A DNA stretch of 34,249 nt from Alistipes sp. GTDB lineage: Bacteria; Bacteroidota; Bacteroidia; Bacteroidales; Rikenellaceae. Each line of letters opens with the position of its first letter. The first letter of the stretch is position 1. The notes beneath the pieces were generated by a model. It searched no databases. It worked only from the letters and a program-made list of their open reading frames with translations, and was not told where the DNA came from. Of this stretch, positions 22,109 to 31,095 are shown piece by piece. Position numbers and translations under genes: made by a program. The DNA lies in the NCBI GenBank assembly GCA_021202985.1, contig JAJQCA010000016.1, forward strand, positions 1 to 34,249, written 5' to 3'.

Positions 22109-24865
22109 ATGGCGGAAAAAAAATATACGGGCCTTTCCCCGGAAGAGGTAATCCTCAGCAGGGAGAGGTACGGACGTAACATCTTAACGCCGATAGAGAA
22201 GGAACCGGTCTGGAAGCTCTTCCTTTCAAAATTCAATGATCCCATAATCAAACTGCTGCTGGCTGCAGCCGTGCTATCGCTGGGAGTGGGTTTCTTCGAC
22301 GGCCATTTTTCCGAGACTATTGGAATCATCGTAGCCGTACTTCTTGCCACCGGGGTATCATTCTGGTTTGAATACGATGCAAGGCGTAAATTCGATATTC
22401 TCAACGTCGTAAACGACGATACGCCCGTAAAGGTCGTCCGCGGCGGTGAAGTGATGCAGGTTCCCAAACGCGATGTGGTGGTGGGTGACATAGTCCTGCT
22501 CGAGAGCGGAGACGAGGTGCCCGCCGACGGCCGCCTCACCGAAGCAGTATCGCTTACTGTTGACGAGTCCTCCCTGACGGGCGAACCGTCCGCTACCAAG
22601 ACCACAGACAGGTCCCGATTCGATTCCGAGGCAACCTATCCGCCCGATATGGTTATGCGGGGCTCTACCGTTACCGGCGGCCACGGGGTCGCTGTGGTAA
22701 CCGCGGTGGGTGATGCGACGGAAGACGGTAAGGTTGCCGAACAGGCGACAGTGGATACGGGTGGGGATACCCCCCTCAATCTCCAGCTAAGGAAACTCTC
22801 TTCCCTGATCAGCCGAATCGGTACCGTACTGGCCGTAGCCATATTCATTATTCTCGTGCTTAAAGGGGTTATCGACGGCACCCTTTTGGAAGGCGATTGG
22901 TACGCCGTAGCCGGGAAATTCCTCCAGATATTTATGGTTTGTGTTGCGATTCTCGTAATGGCGGTCCCGGAGGGACTACCCATGAGTATAACACTCAGCC
23001 TTGCCATGAGTATGCGGCGAATGTTAAAAAGTAATAACCTTGTGCGACGGATGCATGCCTGCGAAACTATGGGGGCGGTCACCGTAATCTGTACCGACAA
23101 GACAGGCACCCTGACGATGAACCGTATGTCGGTCGCACAGGTGGTCTCGTACAACGGTACCACCGAAGCCCAGCTTGCCATGATGATGGCCGCCAACTCC
23201 ACGGCTCACCTCGACGGTGAAGGGAAAACCATCGGTAATCCGACAGAGGGTGCCCTTCTTATGTGGTTGCGGGACAGCGGATACGATTATACCGCCCTGA
23301 GGAGGTCGGCCGGGATTGCGGACCAGATAACTTTCTCCACAGAGCGCAAGTATATGGCTACTCTTATAAGTGCGGAAGCTTACGGTGGCCTATCGGAAAA
23401 CCCCGGTCAGGCTCCGGGTACAGCTATCCCTCTTAGTTCCGCATTTGACCCGGCTGAAAACCCGGACCTATCCACTCCCGGTTACAATGTCACCGCCCAC
23501 TTGCCCACCCAAAAGGATCGCTCTGCCATTACCGGCGAGGAACGCGTCCCCGACAGCCCGTCCTTATCAGGCAGCCGCGGTAAATATATTCTTCTGGTCA
23601 AGGGGGCGCCCGAGGTGGTTTATGCCATGTGCGATATATCGGGGACGGAGGGGGCCCGTGAGAAACTTGCATTCTACCAGAGCCAGGCGATGCGAACTTT
23701 GGGATTTGCCTCGGCATTTACCGATTCTCCCGACTGTGAAGATGCTATCAGGCGCGGCGGCCTTACTTACAACGCTACGGCGGCGATTTCCGACCCGGTA
23801 CGGCCTGACGTTCCCGGGGCTGTGCAGAGTTGCCTCGACGCGGGCATCCGTATTAAGGTCGTCACGGGCGATACCACTGTAACGGCCACGAAAATTGCGA
23901 CCGAGATAGGGTTGTGGGACCCGGATTACGACGGCCCCGGCAATATAATTACGGGGCCCGAGTTCGAGGCCGGCGACGACCGTCAGATGTTCGAACGTGC
24001 CGGAGAACTCAAAATAATGACACGCGCCCGCCCGCTGGATAAACAGCGGCTGGTGAAACTTCTCCAGCAGTCGGGCGAGGTCGTTGCCGTAACGGGCGAC
24101 GGTACCAACGACGCCCCGGCACTGAATTTCGCCGACGTGGGCCTCGCGATGGGAACCGGTACCTCGGTGGCCAAGCAGGCCGGGGATATAATCCTGCTCG
24201 ATGACTCGTTTACCAGCATCGCAACGGCCGTGCTCTGGGGCAGGTCGCTTTACCGAAATATACAACGATTCGTGATGTTCCAGTTGACGGTGAATTTCTC
24301 CGCGCTGGCAATCGTTTTTATCGGTTCCATCTTCGGCGGCGGTATGCCATTGACGGTTACCCAGATACTTTGGGTCAACATCATTATGGACACCTTCGCC
24401 GCCATAGCCCTCGCCTCGCTGCCCCCGGATGCCGAGGTGATGAAAGATGCACCCCGTTCGTCGAAAGAGTTTATTATCGGCCGCGGAATGATGGCCCGGA
24501 TTTTCGGAATCGGGACATTGATGGTGGCGACTTTGCTGGCGCTCCTGTTCCTGTGGCGCAATGACCTGACGGACTATCGCCTTTCGGTCTTCTTTACCGT
24601 ATTCGTAATGCTGCAGTTCTGGAACCTGTTCAATGCCCGCGGATGGAAGGCAGGTCGCAGAATATTTGATATATCTAAAAGTAAAGGATTCCTGCTTATA
24701 CTCGTGCTTATCCTGGCCGGGCAGGTTTTGATTGTGACCTACGGCGGGGAAGTCTTCCGTACGGTACCCATCACCCTGAGAGACTGGGCGATTATAACGG
24801 CGTCGACTTCCGTAGTGGCTTTTATAGGCCTTTGGGGCAGATGGATTACGAAAAGTGGAAATTAG
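22109..24865 (+). CDS. P2B-type calcium-translocating P-type ATPase
   Basis: This 918-residue integral membrane pump resembles plasma-membrane-type Ca2+ ATPases, which export calcium using ATP. Visible elements: the actuator-domain motif SLTGEP near residue 155, the membrane motif VPEGLP at about 289-294, the phosphorylated D330 in DKTGTLT, KGAPE of the nucleotide-binding domain near residue 498, VVTGDTTVTA, VTGDGTNDAPAL of the hinge, and a C-terminal cation-ATPase membrane domain (NIIMDTFAAIALA). An extra Pro/Ser-rich segment of nearly 70 residues sits at about 422-490, between the conserved ERKYMATLI and KYILLVKGAPE. It follows rodA by 86 bp. Calcium specificity is by family resemblance only. 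Confidence 0.92.
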   Translation: MAEKKYTGLSPEEVILSRERYGRNILTPIEKEPVWKLFLSKFNDPIIKLLLAAAVLSLGVGFFDGHFSETIGIIVAVLLATGVSFWFEYDARRKFDILNVVNDDTPVKVVRGGEVMQVPKRDVVVGDIVLLESGDEVPADGRLTEAVSLTVDESSLTGEPSATKTTDRSRFDSEATYPPDMVMRGSTVTGGHGVAVVTAVGDATEDGKVAEQATVDTGGDTPLNLQLRKLSSLISRIGTVLAVAIFIILVLKGVIDGTLLEGDWYAVAGKFLQIFMVCVAILVMAVPEGLPMSITLSLAMSMRRMLKSNNLVRRMHACETMGAVTVICTDKTGTLTMNRMSVAQVVSYNGTTEAQLAMMMAANSTAHLDGEGKTIGNPTEGALLMWLRDSGYDYTALRRSAGIADQITFSTERKYMATLISAEAYGGLSENPGQAPGTAIPLSSAFDPAENPDLSTPGYNVTAHLPTQKDRSAITGEERVPDSPSLSGSRGKYILLVKGAPEVVYAMCDISGTEGAREKLAFYQSQAMRTLGFASAFTDSPDCEDAIRRGGLTYNATAAISDPVRPDVPGAVQSCLDAGIRIKVVTGDTTVTATKIATEIGLWDPDYDGPGNIITGPEFEAGDDRQMFERAGELKIMTRARPLDKQRLVKLLQQSGEVVAVTGDGTNDAPALNFADVGLAMGTGTSVAKQAGDIILLDDSFTSIATAVLWGRSLYRNIQRFVMFQLTVNFSALAIVFIGSIFGGGMPLTVTQILWVNIIMDTFAAIALASLPPDAEVMKDAPRSSKEFIIGRGMMARIFGIGTLMVATLLALLFLWRNDLTDYRLSVFFTVFVMLQFWNLFNARGWKAGRRIFDISKSKGFLLILVLILAGQVLIVTYGGEVFRTVPITLRDWAIITASTSVVAFIGLWGRWITKSGN

Positions 24866-24912
24866 CCTTTTCGGGTATGGGTGAAAGACAATCGTAGGGA
24901 GAGGGATAATCG

Positions 24913-25815
24913 CTAATGTATTCGTGCGATAAGGGATTGAGGTAATTCCGGCATACCTCCCTTACGGGTGCAAACGAATGCCGCTACTTCCACTGCAAGT
25001 GCGTGGGCCTCCGGAATAGATTTGCCGCTGAGGATTGCTGCGGTGAATGCTGCGGTAAAAGAATCCCCGGCGCCGACGGTGTCGGCAACCCTGACCTTAG
25101 GTGTGGACATATATGATTCGCTGCCGTCGGAGGAGAATATATAACTGCCGTCTATACCTTTAGTGAGAATCAGCATCTTCAACCCGTACATTTCCATCAG
25201 CCTCCGGCAGATATCATCTTCGGTTCCATCCAACGACATGAGTGATGCGATGGCCCCAACTTCTTCCTCGTTGATTTTAAGGATGTCGGCTATACCGAGT
25301 GAGGTATCTATAATTTCCCTGGAGTAGAAGTTGAGGCGCAGGTTAATATCGAATATTTTCAGACTCCCGGCGGGCATGGCCGCGATAAACCGTCTTATAG
25401 TGTCGCACGATACGCCGGAGCGCTGGGCAAGTGTTCCGAAACAAACCGTCCCTGTCTGCGCCGCCAGTTGTGATAGGGCAGGGGAGTAAGGTATATTGTC
25501 CCATGCGGTCCCGACGGCTATTTCGTATTGCGGGACCCCTTCTCTGTCGAGCCGGATATCTATTCTTCCGGTAGGATAATTAACGGTTTCGACGAGGGTA
25601 TTCAGCGGGTATACGGTAAGTGCACCGGTCAGCTCCCGGCCCGCCTGATCGTCGCCGACGGCGCTTGCCATCCAGCCGTCCAGTCCGAATTGCGATATAT
25701 GGAATGCGAAGTTCGCCGGTCCGCCGCCTATGGATCTGCCGTGCGGGAAAACGTCCCACAGCAATTCGCCGATACCGGTGACGGCCATCGACCGCAGCCG
25801 CTTTATATCCTCCAT
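24913..25815 (-). CDS. PfkB-family carbohydrate kinase, fructokinase-like
   Basis: This 300-residue ribokinase-fold kinase phosphorylates a sugar or related alcohol with ATP; its sequence is closest to what is usually annotated as fructokinase. Family signature 1 is GGGPANFAFHISQFG (30-44); signature 2 is DTVGAGDSFTAAF (245-257) with catalytic base D251. KINEEEV (180-186) and LTKGIDGSY (217-225) are typical of fructokinases. An internal ATG at residue 10 (25788) is an alternative start. It lies 6 bp after topA on the same strand and probably shares its transcript. The exact sugar is not determined. Confidence 0.9.
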   Translation of the reverse strand: MEDIKRLRSMAVTGIGELLWDVFPHGRSIGGGPANFAFHISQFGLDGWMASAVGDDQAGRELTGALTVYPLNTLVETVNYPTGRIDIRLDREGVPQYEIAVGTAWDNIPYSPALSQLAAQTGTVCFGTLAQRSGVSCDTIRRFIAAMPAGSLKIFDINLRLNFYSREIIDTSLGIADILKINEEEVGAIASLMSLDGTEDDICRRLMEMYGLKMLILTKGIDGSYIFSSDGSESYMSTPKVRVADTVGAGDSFTAAFTAAILSGKSIPEAHALAVEVAAFVCTRKGGMPELPQSLIARIH

Positions 25816-25821
25816 CGACCG

Positions 25822-28137
25822 TTACTTTGCCGCCTTAGCGTCTTTTTTGGCGATAATTAGCCGTGCCTGCTCAAGTGTAAGTGTGGCAGGGTCCTGGCTT
25901 TTGGGTATAGGGTAGTTTTTCTTTTTGTAGGAGATGTACGGTCCGTAGCGCCCTTTGAGTACCAGCATTTCCGGCTCCTCAGGGAAACTTACGAGCGGGG
26001 TTTTGGCCGCTTTAGTCTGTTCTTCCTTTTTCGAGATTAGCTCCTGTGCCCGCTGGAGGGTGACGGTATACGGGTCGTCGCTCTTGTCGAGCGAGGTGAA
26101 TTTACCGTCGTAACGGACATACGGTCCGAACCGGCCGATGCTCACCACCACTTCCTTACCGTCTATCTCCCCGAGTGTGCGCGGCAGACCGAAAAGGTCG
26201 AGAGCCTCCTCCAGAGTGATGGATGCTATAAGCTGGTCTTTACGCAGGCTGGCATATTTCGGTTTACCGCTTTCCGGGTCGTCTATCTGCACGATGGGCC
26301 CGTATCGTCCGATACGGGCCGAAACCTGTCCACCCGTTTTAGGGTCGGTACCCAGCACACGCACTTTGTTTATCTTCTGCGGATCGGTATTTTCCAGCGC
26401 CTGCTGCACTTCAGGATGGAAGTGCCTGTAAAACTCGTCCAGCATTCCGGTCCACGGCTTACCGCCTTCGGCTATCTCGTCGAACTCTTTCTCGACCTTC
26501 GCTGTGAAATTGTAATCCATTATCCCGGCAAATTGCGAAGAGAGGTAGTCGTTCACCAGCATCCCGATATCGGTGGGGGAAAGGCGGTTCTTCTCCTTGC
26601 CGACCGTTTCGGTCGATTTTTTACTTTTGATGCCGCCAGCGTCCAGCCGGAGGGTTTCGTATTCCCGCTTCACCCCGTCCCGGTTCTGCTTAATTACGTA
26701 TCCGCGGTTAATAATGGTGCTGATGGTAGGTGCGTATGTCGACGGACGGCCTATGCCCAACTCTTCGAGCCTGCGCACCAGCGAGGCTTCGCTGTAACGC
26801 GGCGGAGCCTTGGTGAAACTCTGCGTGGCCGCTATATGGTCGTAGGTAAGCGCGTCGCCGGGATTAACCTGCGGCAGTATCGCCTGCTCCTCATCGTTAT
26901 GATCGTCGTCGGTCGACTCGGTGTACAGTTTAAGGAAACCGTCGAAAAGTATCACTTCGCCCGTTGCGGTAAAGTGTTCCGCAAGACCCGATATATTGAT
27001 TTTTATAATCGTGCGTTCAACTTCTGCCGGCGCCATCTGCGAAGCCACGGCCCGTTTCCATATCAGTTCGTAGAGCCGTTTTTCGGCCGGTGTACCCTGT
27101 TCGAGAGTCGGGCGGTCGAAATAGGACGGCCGGATGGCTTCATGGGCCTCCTGAGCTCCTTTGGTGCCGGTTTTGTAATTACGGGTTTTCGAGTACTGCT
27201 CGCCGAAAGCCTTTATAATCTCGGCCCTCGACGCTGCAAGCGCCTGTTTCGACAGGTTCACCGAGTCGGTACGCATGTAAGTTATGAGACCGTGTTCGTA
27301 AAGCCTTTGTGCCGTCGACATGGTTTGGGAAACCGACATACCCAGTTTCCGGGAGGCTTCCTGCTGGAGTGTAGAAGTAGTGAACGGTGCCGCCGGATTT
27401 CTTTGTGCGGGCTTCTTTTCGACAGACTCCACCGTGAATGTGGCCCCGGCGCAGGCGTTCAGGAACGCTTCGGCCTCCGAACGGGTGTCGAACCGCTTGT
27501 TCAGCTCGGCTTTGAATGCCACTTTTTTGATATCGGCCGGATTGAAAAACAGTGCGTTTACACGGTAATATTCCACCGGTACGAAGTCCAGTATTTCCCG
27601 TTCACGTTCCACCACCAGGCGCACCGTCACGCTCTGTACCCGGCCGGCGCTGAGCGACGGTTTAACCTTGCGCCACAAAAGCGGCGACAGTTCGAAGCCG
27701 ACGATACGGTCCAGTATCCTGCGTGCCTGTTGTGCGTTTACGAGGTTCATATCCACGGTCCGCGGATTTTCCACTGCGTCCAGAATTGCACCCTTAGTTA
27801 TTTCATGGAAAACAATCCTTTTGGTCGATTCTACCGGCAGGTCGAGCACCTGTGTCAAGTGCCATGCTATCGCTTCCCCTTCCCGGTCTTCATCGGATGC
27901 CAACCATACGGTCCTGGCGTTTTTTGCGGCTTTGGAGAGTTCGGCTACCACTTTTTTCTTGTCGGGCGAGACTTCGTAAGTCGGCGCGAAACCGTGCTCT
28001 ATATCTATCCCGAGGTCCTTCTTGGCAAGGTCGCGTATGTGCCCGTAACTCGATTTTACGGTATATTCCTTTCCGAGGAACCTTTCCAGCGTTTTGGCTT
28101 TTGCCGGTGACTCTACAATAACCAGGTTATCATGCAT
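25822..28137 (-). CDS. topA: DNA topoisomerase I (type IA)
   Basis: TopA relaxes negative supercoils by transient single-strand cleavage. The 771-residue protein starts with the Toprim domain (LVIVESPAKAKTLERFLG; DEDREGEAIAWHL at 82-94 with acidic metal ligands). It continues with the DNA-binding gate and the active-site Y287 in GLITYMRTDS. After residue 590 come repeated Topo_C-type units (GRYGPIVQI, GRFGPYVRYDGKF, GRYGPYISYKKKN), in place of the Cys4 zinc ribbons of E. coli TopA. The Lys/Ala-rich end is common for this clade. It is followed directly by the PfkB kinase gene and has a leader of about 114 nt from a consensus promoter. Confidence 0.97.
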   Translation of the reverse strand: MHDNLVIVESPAKAKTLERFLGKEYTVKSSYGHIRDLAKKDLGIDIEHGFAPTYEVSPDKKKVVAELSKAAKNARTVWLASDEDREGEAIAWHLTQVLDLPVESTKRIVFHEITKGAILDAVENPRTVDMNLVNAQQARRILDRIVGFELSPLLWRKVKPSLSAGRVQSVTVRLVVEREREILDFVPVEYYRVNALFFNPADIKKVAFKAELNKRFDTRSEAEAFLNACAGATFTVESVEKKPAQRNPAAPFTTSTLQQEASRKLGMSVSQTMSTAQRLYEHGLITYMRTDSVNLSKQALAASRAEIIKAFGEQYSKTRNYKTGTKGAQEAHEAIRPSYFDRPTLEQGTPAEKRLYELIWKRAVASQMAPAEVERTIIKINISGLAEHFTATGEVILFDGFLKLYTESTDDDHNDEEQAILPQVNPGDALTYDHIAATQSFTKAPPRYSEASLVRRLEELGIGRPSTYAPTISTIINRGYVIKQNRDGVKREYETLRLDAGGIKSKKSTETVGKEKNRLSPTDIGMLVNDYLSSQFAGIMDYNFTAKVEKEFDEIAEGGKPWTGMLDEFYRHFHPEVQQALENTDPQKINKVRVLGTDPKTGGQVSARIGRYGPIVQIDDPESGKPKYASLRKDQLIASITLEEALDLFGLPRTLGEIDGKEVVVSIGRFGPYVRYDGKFTSLDKSDDPYTVTLQRAQELISKKEEQTKAAKTPLVSFPEEPEMLVLKGRYGPYISYKKKNYPIPKSQDPATLTLEQARLIIAKKDAKAAK

Positions 28138-28257
28138 ATCTTAAATTTCTTGTTTTAGCTTGTCAGTCGATACGGGACTTCATCTACATTGCCGTTTGGG
28201 ATTGGTTGGCGGCAATTTCCGTGCAACCATTTAAAAGGTATTCCGTGAACGGTCCGG

Positions 28258-28288
28258 CAAATTTACTCTACAATTCCGATAATCCAAA
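28258..28288 (-). promoter_or_regulatory. Consensus promoter of topA
   Basis: On the minus strand TTTG (28288-28285), exactly 19 bases, then TAAATTTG (28265-28258): both boxes fit the Bacteroidota consensus perfectly. The predicted start is near 28251, leaving about 114 nt of leader before the ATG at 28137. Confidence 0.75.
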
Positions 28289-28351
28289 CCTGCCGTCGAT
28301 ACCTCTCCCCGGATAATGCCCGCACCGATGCCCGGAACGGCCCGTCGTATA

Positions 28352-28385
28352 AAAGAGAAAAACCTAAAGGTTGTCTCTTTAGGTT
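28352..28385 (-). terminator. Rho-independent terminator after the DUF4270 gene
   Basis: On the minus strand AACCTAAAG (28385-28377) pairs perfectly with CTTTAGGTT (28369-28361) around a 7-base loop, followed by TTTCTCTTTT. It lies 15 bp beyond the stop codon of the lipoprotein gene. Confidence 0.8.
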
Positions 28386-28399
28386 CGCTCTCTTATGGT

Positions 28400-30004
28400 T
28401 TAACGGTCGTCGACCGCTTTTTTATGGAGTGTATATGTCAACTTTACCGATATCCTCTTATGGTCGGGATTGCCGCTGCCATCGTCCCGTGGATTCACCA
28501 GCGCCACTTCCGAGGGGGAGAACATTACCCCCGTCGTCATGTCGGGTGCGAGCCAGACCTGTTTCTGCGTATCATCCGTTTTATTGGCAAGGTTCCGCAC
28601 ATAACTGGCTATATCCATCTCGTAGTAGCCCATCGCCCGGTTAATATATCCTCCGTAAGCTGTTTCGTATCCGTAGGTTGATTCATATATGTAATTGTAG
28701 TCCGGAGCGTATAGCGGGTAAGAGCCTTTATAGGTGTAGTACATACCCAGGCGGGTAGGCGCTTTATTGAGATAGGGAACCCCGTCGTCTTCCAGCCATA
28801 CGTGCATCGTGGCGCGGTTGACGTTGAGTATCCTTTGCTCCCCGTCCACCCAGGTCAGGGCTTCGAGCTGATCCATAAAGTCGGTGCCGAAATCGAGGTA
28901 GCCTGCCACTCCAAGCAGCCCCTGCACATAGAATACGTCGAAACTGTTTATCCGGCCGCTTTCGAAATCCTCCGGATCGATGAACTCCGACTCGTTAAAG
29001 AGTGTCGCGGAACTGTAATCCCGGTCAAGAACGATAATGTTAGTGTTCGGAAAACTTATATAAGTGTCGTCGAATGTATAATAGGTATACAACGTATCTT
29101 TTGCGTAGTAAATCTGCCCGTCAATAATAACCGGGTCGGTCATCTCTTCGGGGGTCGGGTCCTTATAGAAACTCCGGGAATAGACCACAAAGTAGGTGTC
29201 GTCCGACAGGGAATAGTAGTATGTGTCGTAGGTCGTCAACGGGGAGATTATATACAGCCCTGCGTCGAGCGGCGCCTCGGCCGGGTCGGGACTCGGTGCG
29301 ATATACCAGCCGTGGAATTTGTTATGGAAGAGGCTGTCGGCGTATGTGTTATTATAAATAGCCGTGTCGGTATTGATGAGTTCTTTCAGGAACTCGTCCG
29401 CACCGGATTCGAATACCAGGTCTTTGACTGAAATAGCGGTTTCGGCTCCGAGGGTGAACGAAAACAGCGGGTTGTCCATATCTGCGTAATCCTCAGCCGG
29501 GAAGCCGGGGAAATAGTTTATCCGCGCATCCTCGTCGTCGTCCGTCGTCAGGCCGCCTACTTCGCTTTTCCAGACCGGAATTCTCTCCTTCAACCTGTAT
29601 ATGTAAAATTTCTGCTCTTTGGTAGTATCCCCGAACACCTGCGAAAATGTAAACACGAATTTTACCGAGTCGGCGATAGGAAAGTAGCCGTAGAAATCTT
29701 CCGTATCGGTAAAACCCGAAGGTACGAACTGAATAGCCGCTCCCGAGCGTATATGGCCGTATCCGTCGGTGGTATAGTTACCGAGGATCATCATATTTTT
29801 CTGGTTGATGGGAAGCGAGTCCGAAAAAGCCATGTAACTTTTGATTCCGTCCAGCACGACCTCGCTGAATACCATTTCCTGGTCGTCGGGCAGCAGGCCC
29901 AGACCCAGTCGGTCGTCGATATCGGTACAGCTTCCGAGAAAAGCGCCTGCGAACATAAGCAGGACGAGGGAGGGCGGCAACAATCGTCTAAAGCAGTCCT
30001 TCAT
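28400..30004 (-). CDS. DUF4270-type lipoprotein
   Basis: The 534-residue protein has a lipoprotein signal peptide: charged N-terminus, hydrophobic core, and lipobox LGSC with C26 as the lipidated residue. Its body resembles DUF4270 proteins of Bacteroidota, with a short acidic start after the Cys (TDIDDRLGLGLLPDD), a Tyr/Asp-rich beta-strand character, and many aromatic residues. It is probably on the periplasmic or outer surface. The biochemical role of the family is unknown to me. Its ATG overlaps the last 17 bp of the upstream glycogen-synthase-like gene, an association I recall from other Bacteroidota. The assignment to DUF4270 rests on memory of the family and this neighbourhood. Confidence 0.8.
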   Translation of the reverse strand: MKDCFRRLLPPSLVLLMFAGAFLGSCTDIDDRLGLGLLPDDQEMVFSEVVLDGIKSYMAFSDSLPINQKNMMILGNYTTDGYGHIRSGAAIQFVPSGFTDTEDFYGYFPIADSVKFVFTFSQVFGDTTKEQKFYIYRLKERIPVWKSEVGGLTTDDDEDARINYFPGFPAEDYADMDNPLFSFTLGAETAISVKDLVFESGADEFLKELINTDTAIYNNTYADSLFHNKFHGWYIAPSPDPAEAPLDAGLYIISPLTTYDTYYYSLSDDTYFVVYSRSFYKDPTPEEMTDPVIIDGQIYYAKDTLYTYYTFDDTYISFPNTNIIVLDRDYSSATLFNESEFIDPEDFESGRINSFDVFYVQGLLGVAGYLDFGTDFMDQLEALTWVDGEQRILNVNRATMHVWLEDDGVPYLNKAPTRLGMYYTYKGSYPLYAPDYNYIYESTYGYETAYGGYINRAMGYYEMDIASYVRNLANKTDDTQKQVWLAPDMTTGVMFSPSEVALVNPRDDGSGNPDHKRISVKLTYTLHKKAVDDR

Positions 30005-30797
30005 AGAAATTCTGATAAGTGTCTAAATAAGCTGTATCCGACTTATCCTGGTATTCCAGAACAGGTTTCCCCGACTCCTTCAACCACGATGCTATATCCC
30101 GTCCGGGATTCTGCGTCTCCATAATCACACCGTCGGACTGTGTTATAACGAACTTTATGAGGTTTTCGTATGAAGGCCGGGAAATTAATTCCAATTCCCG
30201 GGCAGGTACCCCCTCGTGCTCGATTTTCGAACCGAAGTGCGGGTCAAGTTCTCCCGGGAATGCATCGTCGTATACGGATGTGACTATCTTTACGTCCCGG
30301 AATACCGGGTCGTCGTTGAAAACATAGCGCAGGTAAATCGGCACCACCGACGTGAACCATCCGTGGCAATGTACTATGGCAGGCTCCCACCGGAGTTTCT
30401 TAACCGTCTCCAGTACGCCGCGGGCAAAGAAGATGGCCCTCTCGTCGTTATCAGGGAAATAATTACCTTCGGAATCTGTAAGTGTGGCTTTACGGCTGAA
30501 ATAATCGTCGTTATCGATAAAGTAAATCTGAACCCTCGCTGACGGGATGGATGCAACCTTGATGATAAGCTGGTGGTCGTTGTCGTCGATTATAAGGTTC
30601 ATGCCCGAAAGGCGAATCACCTCGTGTAACTGGTTCCTTCTTTCGTTGATATTGCCGTAACGGGGCATGAAGGTGCGTATCTCGTTACCCCGTTCCTGCA
30701 TTGCCTGAGAAAGTGTCCTGCATAGCTTAGACATGTCTGTCTCGGGCAAATAAGGAGTTATTTCCTGACAGACGTAAAGAATTTTGCAGCTGCTCAT
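29988..30797 (-). CDS. Single-domain glycogen/starch-synthase-like protein (GT5 N-terminal domain only)
   Basis: From the ATG at 30797 (MSSCKILYVCQEITPY) it has 269 residues, about the size of one GT-B half. It resembles the N-terminal starch-synthase catalytic domain (GT5): ILYVCQEITPYLPETDMSKLCRTL, RTFMPRYGNINER, YFIDNDDYFSR, FFARGVLE, PAIVHCHGWFTSVVPIYLR. The KTGGL substrate-binding motif of true glycogen synthases is replaced by ETDMSKL, and the C-terminal GT-B half carrying the nucleotide-sugar site is absent. Since the frame is intact and such short proteins are common in Bacteroidota, it is unlikely to be a recent truncation. Glycogen synthesis by this protein alone is doubtful; its role is unknown. 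Confidence 0.85.
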   Translation of the reverse strand: MSSCKILYVCQEITPYLPETDMSKLCRTLSQAMQERGNEIRTFMPRYGNINERRNQLHEVIRLSGMNLIIDDNDHQLIIKVASIPSARVQIYFIDNDDYFSRKATLTDSEGNYFPDNDERAIFFARGVLETVKKLRWEPAIVHCHGWFTSVVPIYLRYVFNDDPVFRDVKIVTSVYDDAFPGELDPHFGSKIEHEGVPARELELISRPSYENLIKFVITQSDGVIMETQNPGRDIASWLKESGKPVLEYQDKSDTAYLDTYQNFYEGLL

Positions 30798-30828
30798 CAG
30801 TGATTTTACTTTTTTTGGACGTTCCCTG

Positions 30829-30836
30829 CAAAGATA
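30829..30836 (-). promoter_or_regulatory. -7 promoter box of the GT5-like gene
   Basis: TATCTTTG on the minus strand is an exact -7 match. TTG at 30861-30859 lies 22 bases upstream, slightly farther than usual. The start would be near 30822, about 25 nt before the ATG. Confidence 0.5.
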
Positions 30837-30923
30837 CGAAGAATTTGCCGAAAACACCCAAGAGCATACCGTTTTTTGTACACGGTACGCCCTGTGTCGT
30901 CGTCAGGTGTACATACATTTATG

Positions 30924-30971
30924 GTGCCGTCAGGCACGGTCGCGGTTGTAAAAGCCGGGTCTCTCACCCGG
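30924..30971. repeat. Two adjacent small hairpins downstream of the aldo/keto reductase gene
   Basis: GTGCC (30924-30928) pairs with GGCAC (30933-30937), and CCGGGT (30955-30960) pairs with ACCCGG (30966-30971). They lie in a 260-bp gap without a gene. A terminator role is possible but no T-run follows on either strand. Confidence 0.3.
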
Positions 30972-31095
30972 TATGTCAGCCACCGTAATATCCACCGCCC
31001 GGTTCCCGGTTATGCCGGCGCGCAGCCTGTCTTATGCCGCAGTGCTTTCGCATGGGGTGGATTTATGCAATGGGCACGCCGGCGGTTAAATAAAC

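Noticed and set aside
26416-28110. Long open frame on the plus strand, 564 codons, opposite topA
   Set aside because: It is fully antisense to the unmistakable topA gene, its translation is rich in Arg, Phe, Gly and Cys without known motifs, and it arises from the codon bias of a GC-rich gene.
30877-30913. TGTACAC/GTGTACA inverted repeat with a 23-base spacer, considered as an operator
   Set aside because: The arms are short and far apart, and the pair lies just upstream of the promoter region only by chance as far as can be seen.
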